Shown here: one piece after another, positions 39,776-48,442 of the stretch
How the letters are laid out: each line of letters opens with the position of its first letter
How positions within the stretch are numbered: the first letter of the stretch is position 1
NCBI RefSeq assembly: GCF_003937945.1
Contig: NZ_RSEC01000058.1
Location: 248,001 to 312,000 of the forward strand
Direction of reading: 5' to 3'
Length of the DNA stretch: 64,000 nt
From: Amycolatopsis eburnea
GTDB lineage: Bacteria; Actinomycetota; Actinomycetes; Mycobacteriales; Pseudonocardiaceae
Made by a program: the position numbers and the translations under genes
Notes under the pieces: generated by a model
Told to the model about the DNA's origin: nothing
Seen by the model: only the letters and a program-made list of their open reading frames with translations
The model's database searches: none

Positions 39776-40395
39776 GCCTGGTCCCAGCCGCTCGACGCGG
39801 TCTTCTCCGCGCCGATCGTCGTGCCGTCGCCGTGGCCCGTGTGGACCTTCGTCGACTCCGGGAGCGTGAAGAGCTTCTCCCGGATGGACTTCACGATCGT
39901 CGGGTAGTCCGAATAGGACCGTCCGGTGGCACCGGGGCCGCCGTGGAACAGGGTGTCGCCGGTGAACAGGACGCCGAGTTCCTCCGCGTAGAGGCAGACC
40001 GCGCCGGGGGCGTGGCCGGGCGTGTGGATGACGCGGAGCGCGGTGCCGGCGACGGTGATGACCTGGCCGTCGGACAGCTCGCCGTCCGGGGCGCGATCGG
40101 GGTGGGTCAGGTCCCAGACGACCCGGTCTTCGGGGTGGAGCAGGATCGGGGCGCCGGTCGCGTCGGCGAGGTCCGGGGCGGCGTTGACGTGGTCGTTGTG
40201 CGCGTGGGTGCAGACGATCGCGGCCAGCTTCCGCTCGCCGACGACGTTTTCGATCGCCTTGGCGTCGTGGGCCGCGTCGATCACGATCACTTCCGCGTCG
40301 TCGCCCACCAGCCACACGTTGTTGTCGACGTCCCAGCTGCCTCCGTCGAGCCGGAAGACACCGGACGTCACCAAGTTCTGCACGATCGCCGTCAT
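39772..40395 (-). CDS. MBL-fold (glyoxalase II-like) hydrolase
   Basis: ATG 40395 gives a 207-residue protein with a complete metal-binding set: CTHAHNDHVNAAP (HxHxDH), VIHTPGHAPGAVCLY and LFTGDTLFHGGPGATGRS, then HTGHGDGTTIG. It belongs to the small glyoxalase-II/YcbL-like group. Homologues in actinobacteria often sit beside the mycothiol-dependent formaldehyde dehydrogenase gene (recalled); here the neighbour is an Old Yellow Enzyme, divergent across 97 bases containing two operator-like palindromes. A thioester or formyl-thiol hydrolase role is plausible. Confidence 0.9.
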   Translation of the reverse strand: MTAIVQNLVTSGVFRLDGGSWDVDNNVWLVGDDAEVIVIDAAHDAKAIENVVGERKLAAIVCTHAHNDHVNAAPDLADATGAPILLHPEDRVVWDLTHPDRAPDGELSDGQVITVAGTALRVIHTPGHAPGAVCLYAEELGVLFTGDTLFHGGPGATGRSYSDYPTIVKSIREKLFTLPESTKVHTGHGDGTTIGAEKTASSGWDQA

Positions 40396-40431
40396 GCGCC
40401 CGACCCTAACGGTCATTCGGCGGGTAGATGA

Positions 40432-40476
40432 CATACCAACGGTATGCTACTGTCGCGTCACCTTACTCCGAGTAAG
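40432..40476. promoter_or_regulatory. Two operator-like palindromes between the MBL and Old Yellow Enzyme genes
   Basis: CATACCAACGGTATG (40432-40446; 6-bp arms, 3-base spacer) and CTTACTCCGAGTAAG (40462-40476; 6-bp arms, 3-base spacer) lie in the 97-base divergent region. Their size and spacing fit TetR- or MarR-type dimers. Two different sequences suggest two regulators. No such regulator gene adjoins. Confidence 0.7.
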
Positions 40477-40492
40477 TTCGAGGAGTCATGCG

Positions 40493-41713
40493 ATGACCGC
40501 GACCCGGGAACTCCTGGCGGAGCCGCTGAAACTGCGCTGCGGCGCGGAGCTGCCGAACCGCCTGGTCAAGTCGGCGCTGAGCGAGCAGCTCGGCGATCGC
40601 CGCAACGCCCCCACCCGCGAGCTGGCCGAGCTGTACCGCACCTGGGCCCGCGGCGGCGCCGGCGCGCTGATCACCGGGAACGTCATGGTCGACCCGGCCG
40701 CGCTCGGTGAGCCGCGCAACGTCGCCGCCACGCCGGATCCGGCCGGGTACCGGCCGTGGGCGCGGTCGGTCGAGGGCACCGGCACGCGGCTGTGGGTGCA
40801 GCTGAACCACCCGGGCCGGCAGAGCCCGCGGTACCTCTCGCGCGAGCCGGTGGCGCCGTCCGCCGTGCCCTTCGGCAACCGCGGCATCCGTACCGCCTTC
40901 GCCGCTCCGCGCGCGTTGACCGGCGAAGAGATCGAAGCGATCGTCGAACGCTTCGCCGTCGCGGCGCGCACGTTCGTCGAAGCGGGCTTCACCGGCGTGC
41001 AGATCCACGGCGCCCACGGCTACCTCGTGTCCCAGTTCCTTTCGCCGCTGACGAACCTGCGCACGGACGACTGGGGCGGCGACGCGGTCCGCCGGCGCCG
41101 CTTCCTGCTGGAGGTCGTGCGGCGCGTGCGCGCGGCGGTGGGCGACGACGTCCCGGTGGCGGTGAAGCTCAACAGCGCGGACTTCCAGCGCGGCGGCTTC
41201 ACCGAGGAGGAGTCCCTGGAGGTCGTGCGCGAGCTCGGCGAAACCGGGCTGGACCTGCTCGAAGTGTCGGGCGGAACGTACGAGAAGGCCGCGATGATGG
41301 GTTCGGGCCGAGCCAGCTCGCAGGCGCGCGAAGCGTACTTCCTGGACTACGCGGCGAAGGCGCGTTCGGTGTCCGACGTCGCCCTGATGGTCACCGGCGG
41401 GTTCGCGACGCCGGGCGGGATGACCGAGGCACTGCGCTCCGGCGCGCTGGACGTCATCGGGCTCGGCCGGCCGCTGATCGTCGACCCGGACCTGCCCGGG
41501 CGGCTGCTCGCCGGTGAGGACGCCCGTGCCGAGCGGCGTTGCCCGAAGACCGGCGTCCGGCTGGCCGACAGCCTCCTCGAGATCCAGTGGCACACCCGGC
41601 AGATGCACCGGATCGCGGCGGGCAAGCCGGTCGACCGCCGCGGCGCGCTGCCGACGCTGGTGCAGGCCGGCCTGACCGACGGGCTCAACGCGTTTCGCCG
41701 GGTGCGAGGCTGA
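40493..41713 (+). CDS. NADH:flavin oxidoreductase, Old Yellow Enzyme family
   Basis: ATG 40493 gives a 406-residue FMN-dependent TIM-barrel protein. Conserved elements are LWVQLNHPGRQSP, the proton-relay histidines in GVQIHGAHGYLVSQFLSPLT, LRTDDWGGDAVRRRRFLLEV, and the phosphate-binding VIGLGRPLIVDPDLPGRLLA. It lacks the C-terminal iron-sulfur and FAD domains of the 2,4-dienoyl-CoA reductase branch, so it is a simple ene-reductase type. The natural substrate is unknown; alpha,beta-unsaturated carbonyls are typical. Its 3' end overlaps the convergent Pr6Pr gene by 29 bases. Confidence 0.92.
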   Translation: MTATRELLAEPLKLRCGAELPNRLVKSALSEQLGDRRNAPTRELAELYRTWARGGAGALITGNVMVDPAALGEPRNVAATPDPAGYRPWARSVEGTGTRLWVQLNHPGRQSPRYLSREPVAPSAVPFGNRGIRTAFAAPRALTGEEIEAIVERFAVAARTFVEAGFTGVQIHGAHGYLVSQFLSPLTNLRTDDWGGDAVRRRRFLLEVVRRVRAAVGDDVPVAVKLNSADFQRGGFTEEESLEVVRELGETGLDLLEVSGGTYEKAAMMGSGRASSQAREAYFLDYAAKARSVSDVALMVTGGFATPGGMTEALRSGALDVIGLGRPLIVDPDLPGRLLAGEDARAERRCPKTGVRLADSLLEIQWHTRQMHRIAAGKPVDRRGALPTLVQAGLTDGLNAFRRVRG

Positions 41714-42287
41714 GCCGGCGGTCGTAGTAGCGCGCGCCCGCGGCGAGCGCGGTGAAGAAGAGCCCGATGAAGACGCAGTTGAGCGTCACCTGGCCGTAGC
41801 CGAGCACGCCGGCGTCGACGAACGGGTACGGGTAGAAGCCGGTGAGCGCGCCGCGCGGCAGGGTGAACGCGAGCCAGGCCAGCGGGTAGAGCAGCGACCA
41901 CCAGACCGTGTTCCAGGTCAGGACGCCGCGTGGCGCCGCGAGCAGCCAGCCGAGCACGAAGACGATCGGCGTCACCTTGTGCAGCATGGTGTCGGCGAAG
42001 AACGCCAGGCCGTGCAGCTCGTACAGGCCGGCGAGGGCGACCTGGTAGACGATGCCGGTCACGATGATGCCGACCAGCGCGTCGAGCAGGAGCACGGTGA
42101 ACACGCGCCCGCGCGCCCGGCCGAGCGCGACCAGCGCCGAGGTGAGCGCGACGAGAAGGTTCGAGTCGATGGTGAAGAAGCAGAGCACGTTCGTGGTGGG
42201 GGTGGCCACGACCTGGCTGACGAGCCCGGTCAGCGCGACCACGGCGGTGACCGCGAACCAGGCGCGGGTGAGCTTCTCGCTGCGCAT
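41685..42287 (-). CDS. Pr6Pr-family six-helix membrane protein
   Basis: The 200-residue protein has six hydrophobic helices and the Pr6Pr/FAR-17a features LCFFTIDSNLLVALTSALVA and FADTMLHKVTPIVFVLGWLL, then FTLPRGALTGFYPYPFVD. Family members resemble eukaryotic AIG1/androgen-induced membrane hydrolases, whose Thr and His residues are catalytic. Here His lies in DTMLHKVTP and an Asn/Thr in FTIDSN, so hydrolase activity is possible but unproven. It is a single gene. Confidence 0.85.
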   Translation of the reverse strand: MRSEKLTRAWFAVTAVVALTGLVSQVVATPTTNVLCFFTIDSNLLVALTSALVALGRARGRVFTVLLLDALVGIIVTGIVYQVALAGLYELHGLAFFADTMLHKVTPIVFVLGWLLAAPRGVLTWNTVWWSLLYPLAWLAFTLPRGALTGFYPYPFVDAGVLGYGQVTLNCVFIGLFFTALAAGARYYDRRLSLAPGETR

Positions 42288-42379
42288 TTCCGGAGCTTAG
42301 CTCCACAGTGGACCCCTCGATCGGGACCACTCGATCGGGGAGCGCCGGTCACCCGGTCCGCGTCCTATCCTCGGCGGCG

Positions 42380-43201
42380 ATGGACGTCGAACGCACCCCC
42401 GGACGGCGCGGGCGGGTCGCGCAGGGCCCCGCGGAGGACACCGGCCCGGTCACGGCGTTCGCGCGCCGGCTGTGGGAGCTGAAGCGCGCGGCGGGCGACC
42501 CGTCCTACGACCGGATGCGCGACGAGCTGGGCGCGCTGGCCTCGAAGTCGGCGTTGTCGGCCGCGGCCCGAGGGAAGCACCTGCCCAGCTGGGAGACGAC
42601 GTGGGAGTTCGTGCGCGTGCTCGCGGTGGGCGTGCTCGGGCAGGACGAGACGGCGGTGCGACTGGACTGGCGCGGCTGCTGGGAGCAGGCCCGCGAGCCG
42701 TCTGAGGCCGTCGAGGAGGTGGCCGAGCCCGGTCCGTCCCGCGGCCGGTGGGCGGCCTACGGGCTCGCGGCGGCCGTCGCGATCGTGCTCGTGGTCGCGC
42801 TGGCGCTCCTCTTCGGCGGCGCGTTCTCGGCCGAAGAGCCCGCGGCCGCCGGCGACGTGTCCGAGTTCGTCGCCGACGTGACCGTGCCCGACGGCACCGC
42901 GGTCCCGGCCGGCAGCCGGTTCGTCAAGACGTGGGAGCTGCGCAACGCCGGATCCGTCGGATGGATCGGGCGCTACCTCGTCCGCTCGGGCTCGTTCGGC
43001 AGCCCCGGCGAGTGCCGTACGCCCGCGCGCGTCCCGATCCCCTACACCGCGCCGGGCGAGCACGTGCGGATCTCCGTCGACGTGCAGGCGCCGCCCGCGG
43101 CCGGGCACTGCCAGGTGTACTGGAAGATGGCCGACTCCGAAGGGCACCTGCTGCTGCCGGACGCCCGCGCGGTCTTCTTCTCGGTCCGGATCGTGCCCTG
43201 A
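42380..43201 (+). CDS. Membrane protein with XRE-like N-terminus and extracellular NBR1-Ig-like domain
   Basis: ATG 42380 gives a 273-residue protein. Residues 20-100 look like the degenerate helix-turn-helix region common in actinobacterial signalling proteins (SYDRMRDELGALASKSALSA, LPSWETTWEFVRVLAVGVLG). One transmembrane helix follows (AAYGLAAAVAIVLVVALALL), and residues 160-273 form an NBR1-type Ig domain (SRFVKTWELRNAGSVGWIGR, PYTAPGEHVRISVDVQAP, GHCQVYWKMADSEGHLLLP). This layout suggests an outside sensor tied to an inside DNA- or partner-binding part. The role is unknown. Confidence 0.8.
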   Translation: MDVERTPGRRGRVAQGPAEDTGPVTAFARRLWELKRAAGDPSYDRMRDELGALASKSALSAAARGKHLPSWETTWEFVRVLAVGVLGQDETAVRLDWRGCWEQAREPSEAVEEVAEPGPSRGRWAAYGLAAAVAIVLVVALALLFGGAFSAEEPAAAGDVSEFVADVTVPDGTAVPAGSRFVKTWELRNAGSVGWIGRYLVRSGSFGSPGECRTPARVPIPYTAPGEHVRISVDVQAPPAAGHCQVYWKMADSEGHLLLPDARAVFFSVRIVP

Positions 43202-43381
43202 ATTTGGCTTTCCCGCCCCGCTGGCCAAAGCGCTGACCTGCGTGAACGATCTTCGTTTGGCTCGCGCGCGGAGCTGGCCGGTGGAGGTCTTCCCCGGCGT
43301 CGTCACGGGTCCTTAACGTCGTCGGTGTCCGGATCTCCTGGGCGAATCCATTTCATCTTTTCTTGCAGGGGAAGGAAATCC

Positions 43382-43729
43382 ATGCGTCCGTATCTGAGGA
43401 TCGCGGCCGTCACGGGAGCCGCGCTCGCCGCGGGCCTGCTGCCGGCCGGCCCGGCGTCGGCGTCCGCTCCGGCGACGAGGACTGTCGCGAGTGATCCGAT
43501 CATCACGTGCGAGTCCGGCTACCACGGCTGGATGCGCCGCGCCGGCAAGGACGCCATCTGCCTGTGGCCGGGGGAGCGCACGTGGGACATCCGCGTCTTC
43601 GAGTGCGCGGGCGACCTGACGCTCTACTTCAAGAACGGCAAGCACGCCTACTGCGGCGGCTCGATGAAGTTCGGCATCGACATCGCCGAGACGTCCAACG
43701 TGGTCAAGACGAAGGTGGGGAACCGATGA
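43382..43729 (+). CDS. Small secreted four-cysteine protein
   Basis: ATG 43382 after an AGGGGAAGG ribosome site gives a 115-residue preprotein with a clear signal peptide (YLRIAAVTGAALAAGLLPAG, cleavage near ASA). The mature part has four cysteines (ITCESGYHG, AICLWPGER, FECAGDLTL, HAYCGGSMK), probably two disulfides, and many aromatic residues. No family is recognised. Its stop overlaps the start of the next secreted protein (ATGA), so the two are produced together and may act as a pair. Confidence 0.8.
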   Translation: MRPYLRIAAVTGAALAAGLLPAGPASASAPATRTVASDPIITCESGYHGWMRRAGKDAICLWPGERTWDIRVFECAGDLTLYFKNGKHAYCGGSMKFGIDIAETSNVVKTKVGNR

Positions 43730-44100
43730 TCCGCAGGCTCGTGGTCCCGGTCGTGGCACTGGTCGCGACGCTGGCGGTGGCGCCGTCGGCGTCCGCCGCG
43801 ACGAAGGTGTGCGCCGGCGGACAGCTGATGGGTGGCGCGACGAAGGTCGTCGAGGTGAGCTCCGGGCAGAAGATCGACATCACGGTGCACAACAGCGACT
43901 ACCGCGGGATGCTCGTCCAGATCATCGAAGACGTCTTCGACAAGGGCCTGTGGAGCGGCGCGATCGCCCCGGGCAAGGAGCACACGGTGTCCCACGGCGT
44001 GCTCGGCGACCCGCCCGTGTACCACAAGATCCGCTTCGAGGTGACGTCCAACCTGTCCAACAACTACACCTACGCGATCCGGTCGGATCGCTGCTACTGA
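43726..44100 (+). CDS. Small secreted protein coupled to the preceding one
   Basis: The 124-residue preprotein starts inside the previous stop codon. The signal peptide is VVPVVALVATLAVAPSASAA. The mature domain of about 100 residues is beta-rich and polar (GATKVVEVSSGQKIDITVHN, FEVTSNLSNNYTYAIRSDRC) with two cysteines (KVCAGG and the C-terminal DRCY) likely bonding its ends. No family is recognised. A terminator-like hairpin follows 12 bases later, closing the two-gene unit. Confidence 0.8.
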   Translation: MIRRLVVPVVALVATLAVAPSASAATKVCAGGQLMGGATKVVEVSSGQKIDITVHNSDYRGMLVQIIEDVFDKGLWSGAIAPGKEHTVSHGVLGDPPVYHKIRFEVTSNLSNNYTYAIRSDRCY

Positions 44101-44112
44101 CCCCGGGGGGGT

Positions 44113-44135
44113 GCCCCGGTGTGGTGCACCGGGGC
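44113..44135. terminator. Hairpin after the secreted-protein pair
   Basis: GCCCCGGTG and CACCGGGGC form a 9-bp stem with a 5-base loop, between convergent genes (plus strand ends at 44100, the ligase gene ends at 44175). Confidence 0.65.
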
Positions 44136-44174
44136 GCCGTCCTGCCAGGAACGTCCTGATCAGGACCTTCGTGG

Positions 44175-45707
44175 TCAGCTCCCTTCCGACCGGTCGCCGT
44201 GCAGGAGGCCGCGGACGGTGTCGATCGTGTCCGCGTCGGCCGGCTCCTTGTCCGGGCGGTAGCGGACGACCCGGGCGAACCGCAGCGCCAGCCCGCCGGG
44301 GTAGCGCGTCGAAACCTGGGCGCTGTCCAGCTCGATCTCCACCACCACCTCGGGCCGCACGTACACCGTCCAGTCGTCGCGGTGGGTCTCGATCTCCTGG
44401 AACCTCGTCGTCTGCCACGCCAGCAGCTCGTCGGTCATGCCCTTGAACGTCTTGCCCACCATGATCGGCGGGCCGCCGTCCGGGTCGCGGGCGCCGAGGT
44501 GGAGGTTGGACAGCTTGCCCGTGCGCCTGCCGTGCCCCCACTCCGCCGCGAGCACCACCAGGTCGATCGTGTGCACCGGCTTGACCTTCAGCCACGCCCG
44601 CCCGCGCCGCCCGGCCGCGTACGGCGACGCGAGGTCCTTGACCATCACCCCTTCGTGCCCGGCGTCCATCGCCGCCTCCAGTACTTCGGCGGCGCGCGAA
44701 ACGCCCACCTCGCCCGGGATCACGTGCGCCCCGGCGACCTTCCGCAGCGCCGCGTTGCGTTCGGACAGCGGCGCGTCCAGCAGGTCGACGCCGTCGAGGT
44801 GCAGGCAGTCGAAGAAGTACGGCCGCAGCAGCAGCGCCTTCACCTGCTCCTCGCGGGTGCTGCCGAACCGGCTCATCGTGTCCTGGAACGGCCGCGGCCG
44901 CCCCGCGTCGGTCAGTGCGAGCGTTTCGCCGTCCAGCACCACCGATTCGCACGGCAGCGCCCGCACCAGCTCGACCAGCTCCTGGACGCTGCCGGTGATC
45001 TCGCGCAACGTCCGCGTCCAGACGTGCACCTCGTCACCCTGCCGGTGCACCTGGATCCGCGCACCGTCCATCTTGTACTCGACGATCGCTTCGGCGTGCT
45101 CGGCGACGGCCTCCTCCAGCGATTCCGCCGGCGACGCCAGCATCGGCTTGACCGGCGTACCGAGCGCGAGCCGGAACTCCGCCAGCGCGGCCTGCCCGCC
45201 GGTCATCGCCGCGACCCCGGTGACGCCCAGCTTCCCGGACAGCATGAACGCCCGCCGCACGTCCTCGGCGGGCACCTCGGCCGCGGCCGCGACGGCGTCG
45301 ACCATCACGCCTTCGAGCGCGCCCTGCCGCAGCTCACCGGTGACCAGCCGGAACAGGAACTGCTGCTCCGCCTCGGTGAGCCGGACGAACAACGCCCGCA
45401 GGACGTCCTGCCGCCGTGTCGACGAGCCGGTGCCCGCCGCTACGCCCGCGGCCTCCGTCAAGGCCGCGTCCACCTCCAGCACCGTGATGGTGGGCTCCGG
45501 CGCGGGTGACGCGCCGAGCCCGGCCAGGGTGCGCCAGCCCGCACCCAGCCGGTCCTGCGCCGTCTGCCCGGTCAGGTACGCGATCACCGTGGCCAGCTCG
45601 GTGAACTCGGCCGCGCGCAGCACCGCGGCCAGGAGGGCGATCTTCGCCTTCCTGGACCTCGTCGCCGCCAGCTCGGCGGACACCCGGACCAACTCGCTCA
45701 GCAACAC
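44175..45707 (-). CDS. ligB: ATP-dependent DNA ligase (LigB type)
   Basis: The 510-residue protein has an N-terminal DNA-binding domain (1-175), the adenylation domain with the AMP-accepting lysine in VEYKMDGARIQVHRQG (K212), motif III DCLHLDGVDLL, motif IV EGVMVKDLASPY, motif V WLKVKPVHTIDLVVL, and a C-terminal OB fold (VEIELDSAQVST). The domain set matches actinobacterial LigB and archaeal-type ligases rather than LigC/LigD. It seals nicks in duplex DNA as an accessory to the NAD-dependent ligase. It starts at GTG 45707 and stands alone. Confidence 0.93.
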   Translation of the reverse strand: MLLSELVRVSAELAATRSRKAKIALLAAVLRAAEFTELATVIAYLTGQTAQDRLGAGWRTLAGLGASPAPEPTITVLEVDAALTEAAGVAAGTGSSTRRQDVLRALFVRLTEAEQQFLFRLVTGELRQGALEGVMVDAVAAAAEVPAEDVRRAFMLSGKLGVTGVAAMTGGQAALAEFRLALGTPVKPMLASPAESLEEAVAEHAEAIVEYKMDGARIQVHRQGDEVHVWTRTLREITGSVQELVELVRALPCESVVLDGETLALTDAGRPRPFQDTMSRFGSTREEQVKALLLRPYFFDCLHLDGVDLLDAPLSERNAALRKVAGAHVIPGEVGVSRAAEVLEAAMDAGHEGVMVKDLASPYAAGRRGRAWLKVKPVHTIDLVVLAAEWGHGRRTGKLSNLHLGARDPDGGPPIMVGKTFKGMTDELLAWQTTRFQEIETHRDDWTVYVRPEVVVEIELDSAQVSTRYPGGLALRFARVVRYRPDKEPADADTIDTVRGLLHGDRSEGS

Positions 45708-45747
45708 CCGGACATCATGACCCGAACCACCGACAATTTCCGGACGG

Positions 45748-47427
45748 CTAGATGTCTCCCCTGGTGCAGAGGGGGTCGAGCAGACCGTCCTTGGTCACGC
45801 AGGGGGTGTACCCGGCGTCCTGCAGCTCGGCTCGGGCGGTCGGGCCGGCCAGGTAGTCGAGGAACCGCTTCAGCACGCTCTCGCCGTCCGGGACGCCCTT
45901 CGTGTACAGGTACTCGACGGTCCAGAACCGGTAGCCGGCGGCGATCGTCGTGACGTCCGGGTAGTGCCCGTCGAGCTGCACGACGCCGACCTGCTGGTCA
46001 CGGGCGGCTGCGATTTTGGCCGCCGGGACGTCGGCGTACCCGATCGCGCCGGGCACGTTCGCGACCTCGGTCAGCACCTCGGCGGTCGTGCCGCGCTCGC
46101 AGCGGGTGGTCGCCGCGGCCGGGTCGCGCTCCGGCTTGCGGCACGAGTCCGAGGTCAGCCGGTCCTCCGCGCCGCCGAGCACCTTCTGCTCGAACGTCTT
46201 GCGCGTGCCCGACTCCTGCCCGCGCCCGACGATCCCGATCGGCACCGACGGCCCCGGCCGCAGCTGGTCCCAGTTCCGCACCCGGCCGCTGAAGATGTCC
46301 TCGACCTGCTGGGTCGTCAGCTTGTCGACGCCGGCCGCGCGGTTGACGACCAGGCTGTAGACGACGACCGCGACGGCCTTCGCTTCCAGGTCGGGCCCGG
46401 CTTCCCCGGACCGGCCGTCCGACAGCACCGCCAGCCCGTTCCTGTTCGCGGCGTCGACCGGGGCGAGCGCGCGGACCCCGGTGACGCTGCCGGTCGCGCG
46501 CGTCGTGATGGCGGCCCCGTCGCACTGGCCGTGGTACTCGGCGGCGATGCTGTCGATGATCGGGACGAACGCGCTCGAGCCCTCGACCGACAGCTTCCCG
46601 GTGGCGCACTGCGCGGAGGTGCTCGGCCGGGACCACGAGACGAGCAGCGTGGCCAGCAGGGCGCCGGTCAGCAGCACACCGACGGCCGTCGTGATGACCG
46701 GCCAGCCGAACCGGCGCTGCTTGCGGTCGTCCTTGATCCGGCCGGCGGCGAGCCGCGCGTGGTGGTCGATCTCCTTGCTGATCTCGCCGTCGTGCTCGTC
46801 GGACTCGCGCAGCACGACGACCAGCTTGAACTTTTCCTTGCGCTTCAAGGAAAGCTTGGCGAGCCGGACGCCGTGCCAGTCCGGAGCCTCCGGCGGCGGT
46901 TCGGCCGCGGCCAGACCGGCGAACCGCTTCGGCAGCCACGCGCGCACGCGGGACAGCTTCACGGCTTCGACCGGCCGCTGCGGGGTCTCGCGCGTGAAGA
47001 ACTCGAGGCCGTCGCGGACGTGCTGGCGCAGGCCGTCGTCGGTCGCGTCGGACACCCGCGCGTCCCAGACGATCCGGCTGCCGAAGGTGAACGACAGCGG
47101 GATCTCGAAGTCGCCGGGCGCGATGTCGAACCCGCCGGTGTTGTGGATCCGGATGACGACGATGCTCATCCGGTCGAGCAGCCGCCCGACCTGTTCGAGC
47201 TGCGGGGCCGCCTGCGCCGAGCCGTTTTCGCCGTCGTGCAGGTCGATCGGGGACAGCCCGATCTTGGAGTTGTAGAGCACCCGGAACGTCAGCCGGCGGC
47301 GGCGGATGAAGTAGCGGTCGATGAACGGCGCGGCGATCGCGACCAGCGCGGCGATGCCGAGGACGAGGCTGCCGGAGTCGGAGCTCAGGATTTCGGCGAG
47401 GGATTGCATGGTCGCGCCGACACCCAC
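45748..47427 (-). CDS. Membrane-anchored protein with C-terminal PstS-like phosphate-binding domain
   Basis: GTG 47427 (GGAG 8 bases upstream; ATG 47409 also possible) gives a 559-residue protein. It has an N-terminal helix (residues 20-40), a cytoplasmic beta-rich region (about 45-235; SIVVIRIHNTGGFDIAPGDF), a second helix (VITTAVGVLLTGALLATLLV) and an outside periplasmic-binding-protein domain of the PstS type (SVEGSSAFVPIIDSIAAEYH, AVVVYSLVVNRAAGVDKLTT, FSGRVRNWDQ, GRGQESGTRKTFEQ). No pst transporter genes adjoin. It looks like a phosphate sensor or scavenger rather than a transporter lipoprotein (inference). Confidence 0.8.
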   Translation of the reverse strand: MGVGATMQSLAEILSSDSGSLVLGIAALVAIAAPFIDRYFIRRRRLTFRVLYNSKIGLSPIDLHDGENGSAQAAPQLEQVGRLLDRMSIVVIRIHNTGGFDIAPGDFEIPLSFTFGSRIVWDARVSDATDDGLRQHVRDGLEFFTRETPQRPVEAVKLSRVRAWLPKRFAGLAAAEPPPEAPDWHGVRLAKLSLKRKEKFKLVVVLRESDEHDGEISKEIDHHARLAAGRIKDDRKQRRFGWPVITTAVGVLLTGALLATLLVSWSRPSTSAQCATGKLSVEGSSAFVPIIDSIAAEYHGQCDGAAITTRATGSVTGVRALAPVDAANRNGLAVLSDGRSGEAGPDLEAKAVAVVVYSLVVNRAAGVDKLTTQQVEDIFSGRVRNWDQLRPGPSVPIGIVGRGQESGTRKTFEQKVLGGAEDRLTSDSCRKPERDPAAATTRCERGTTAEVLTEVANVPGAIGYADVPAAKIAAARDQQVGVVQLDGHYPDVTTIAAGYRFWTVEYLYTKGVPDGESVLKRFLDYLAGPTARAELQDAGYTPCVTKDGLLDPLCTRGDI

Positions 47428-47478
47428 CGTGCTGCTCCTCTACCCCCGGCTCCCCAGGTAGAGCAGCGTAGGCAGGCC

Positions 47479-48342
47479 TCAGCCGGCGTGGGGTGACGAC
47501 GACCGAGTGTTCACCGGCCGTTCATCGGTGGCGATCCAGCTGGCCAGCAGGCCGAGCGCGCGTTCGGTTTCGGACCCGGGTTCGGCGTGGTAGACGACTA
47601 TCGCCTGGTCGGGGTCCTGGGGCAGCCGCAGTGTCTCGTAGCGCAACCGCAGCTCGCCGACGACGGGGTTCATCAGGACCTTCCAGCCCTGCGCCTTCTC
47701 CCGCACGGCGTGCTCGGCCCACAGCTTCCGGAACTGCTCGCTGGCCAGCGAAAGTTCGCCGATCAGCCGGGCGAACCGCGGGTCGCCGGGATGCCGGCCG
47801 CTCTCCGCGCGCAGGTTCGCGACGAGCTCGCGGCAGACCGCGTCGTACTCCGGGTGCAGCTGCCTCGCGCGTTCGTCGGTGAAGACGAGCTTCGGCATGT
47901 TGCGCTCTTCGAGGTCGGCGAAGGCGAACGCGACGGCGCCGCCGAGCGCGTTCCACGCGAGCACGTCCAGGTACCGCCCGAAGACGAACGCGGGCACCTG
48001 GATGGCGTCGAGCAACTGCTGCAGTTCGGGCCGGACCCGCTGCGGCGCGTGCCCGTCCCGGCGTTTCGGCGCGGCGAGATTGTGCAGGTAGGCCTCTTCG
48101 CCGGGGTTGAGCCGCAGCGCGCGGGCCAGCGCGTCGAGGACCGCGTCCGAGACGTTCTTCGCGCGGCCCTGCTCCAGCCGCGTGTAGTAGTCGACGCTGA
48201 TCCCGGCCAGCTGCGCCAGCTCCTCACGGCGCAGGCCCTTGACCCGCCGCTGCGTGATCCCGGGCGGCAGGCCCAGGTCCGCGGGATCCAGTGCGGCGCG
48301 GCGCGCCTTCAGGAAGGCGCCCAGCTCGGCTGCGTCACTCAT
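47479..48342 (-). CDS. MmyB-type helix-turn-helix transcriptional regulator
   Basis: ATG 48342 gives a 287-residue protein with an N-terminal XRE-type helix-turn-helix (GLRREELAQLAGISVDYYTR) and a C-terminal MmyB-like ligand-binding (PAS-like) domain (VPAFVFGRYLDVLAWNALGG, FTDERARQLHPEYDAVCREL, LRYETLRLPQDPDQAIVVYH). MmyB-type regulators in actinobacteria often control a divergent oxidoreductase gene; here that is the aldo/keto reductase 100 bases away. A fatty-acid-like ligand is known for one family member (recalled); the ligand here is unknown. Confidence 0.9.
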   Translation of the reverse strand: MSDAAELGAFLKARRAALDPADLGLPPGITQRRVKGLRREELAQLAGISVDYYTRLEQGRAKNVSDAVLDALARALRLNPGEEAYLHNLAAPKRRDGHAPQRVRPELQQLLDAIQVPAFVFGRYLDVLAWNALGGAVAFAFADLEERNMPKLVFTDERARQLHPEYDAVCRELVANLRAESGRHPGDPRFARLIGELSLASEQFRKLWAEHAVREKAQGWKVLMNPVVGELRLRYETLRLPQDPDQAIVVYHAEPGSETERALGLLASWIATDERPVNTRSSSPHAG

Positions 48343-48442
48343 GCCCCCAGTATCCCCGGCTCGCGCGGCCCCGCCTGGTACTGCCGGACCCAGGTTGGGC
48401 GTGACCTGGTCCGGTGCTTCTTCCGCCAGCAGGGTGGAGCCC

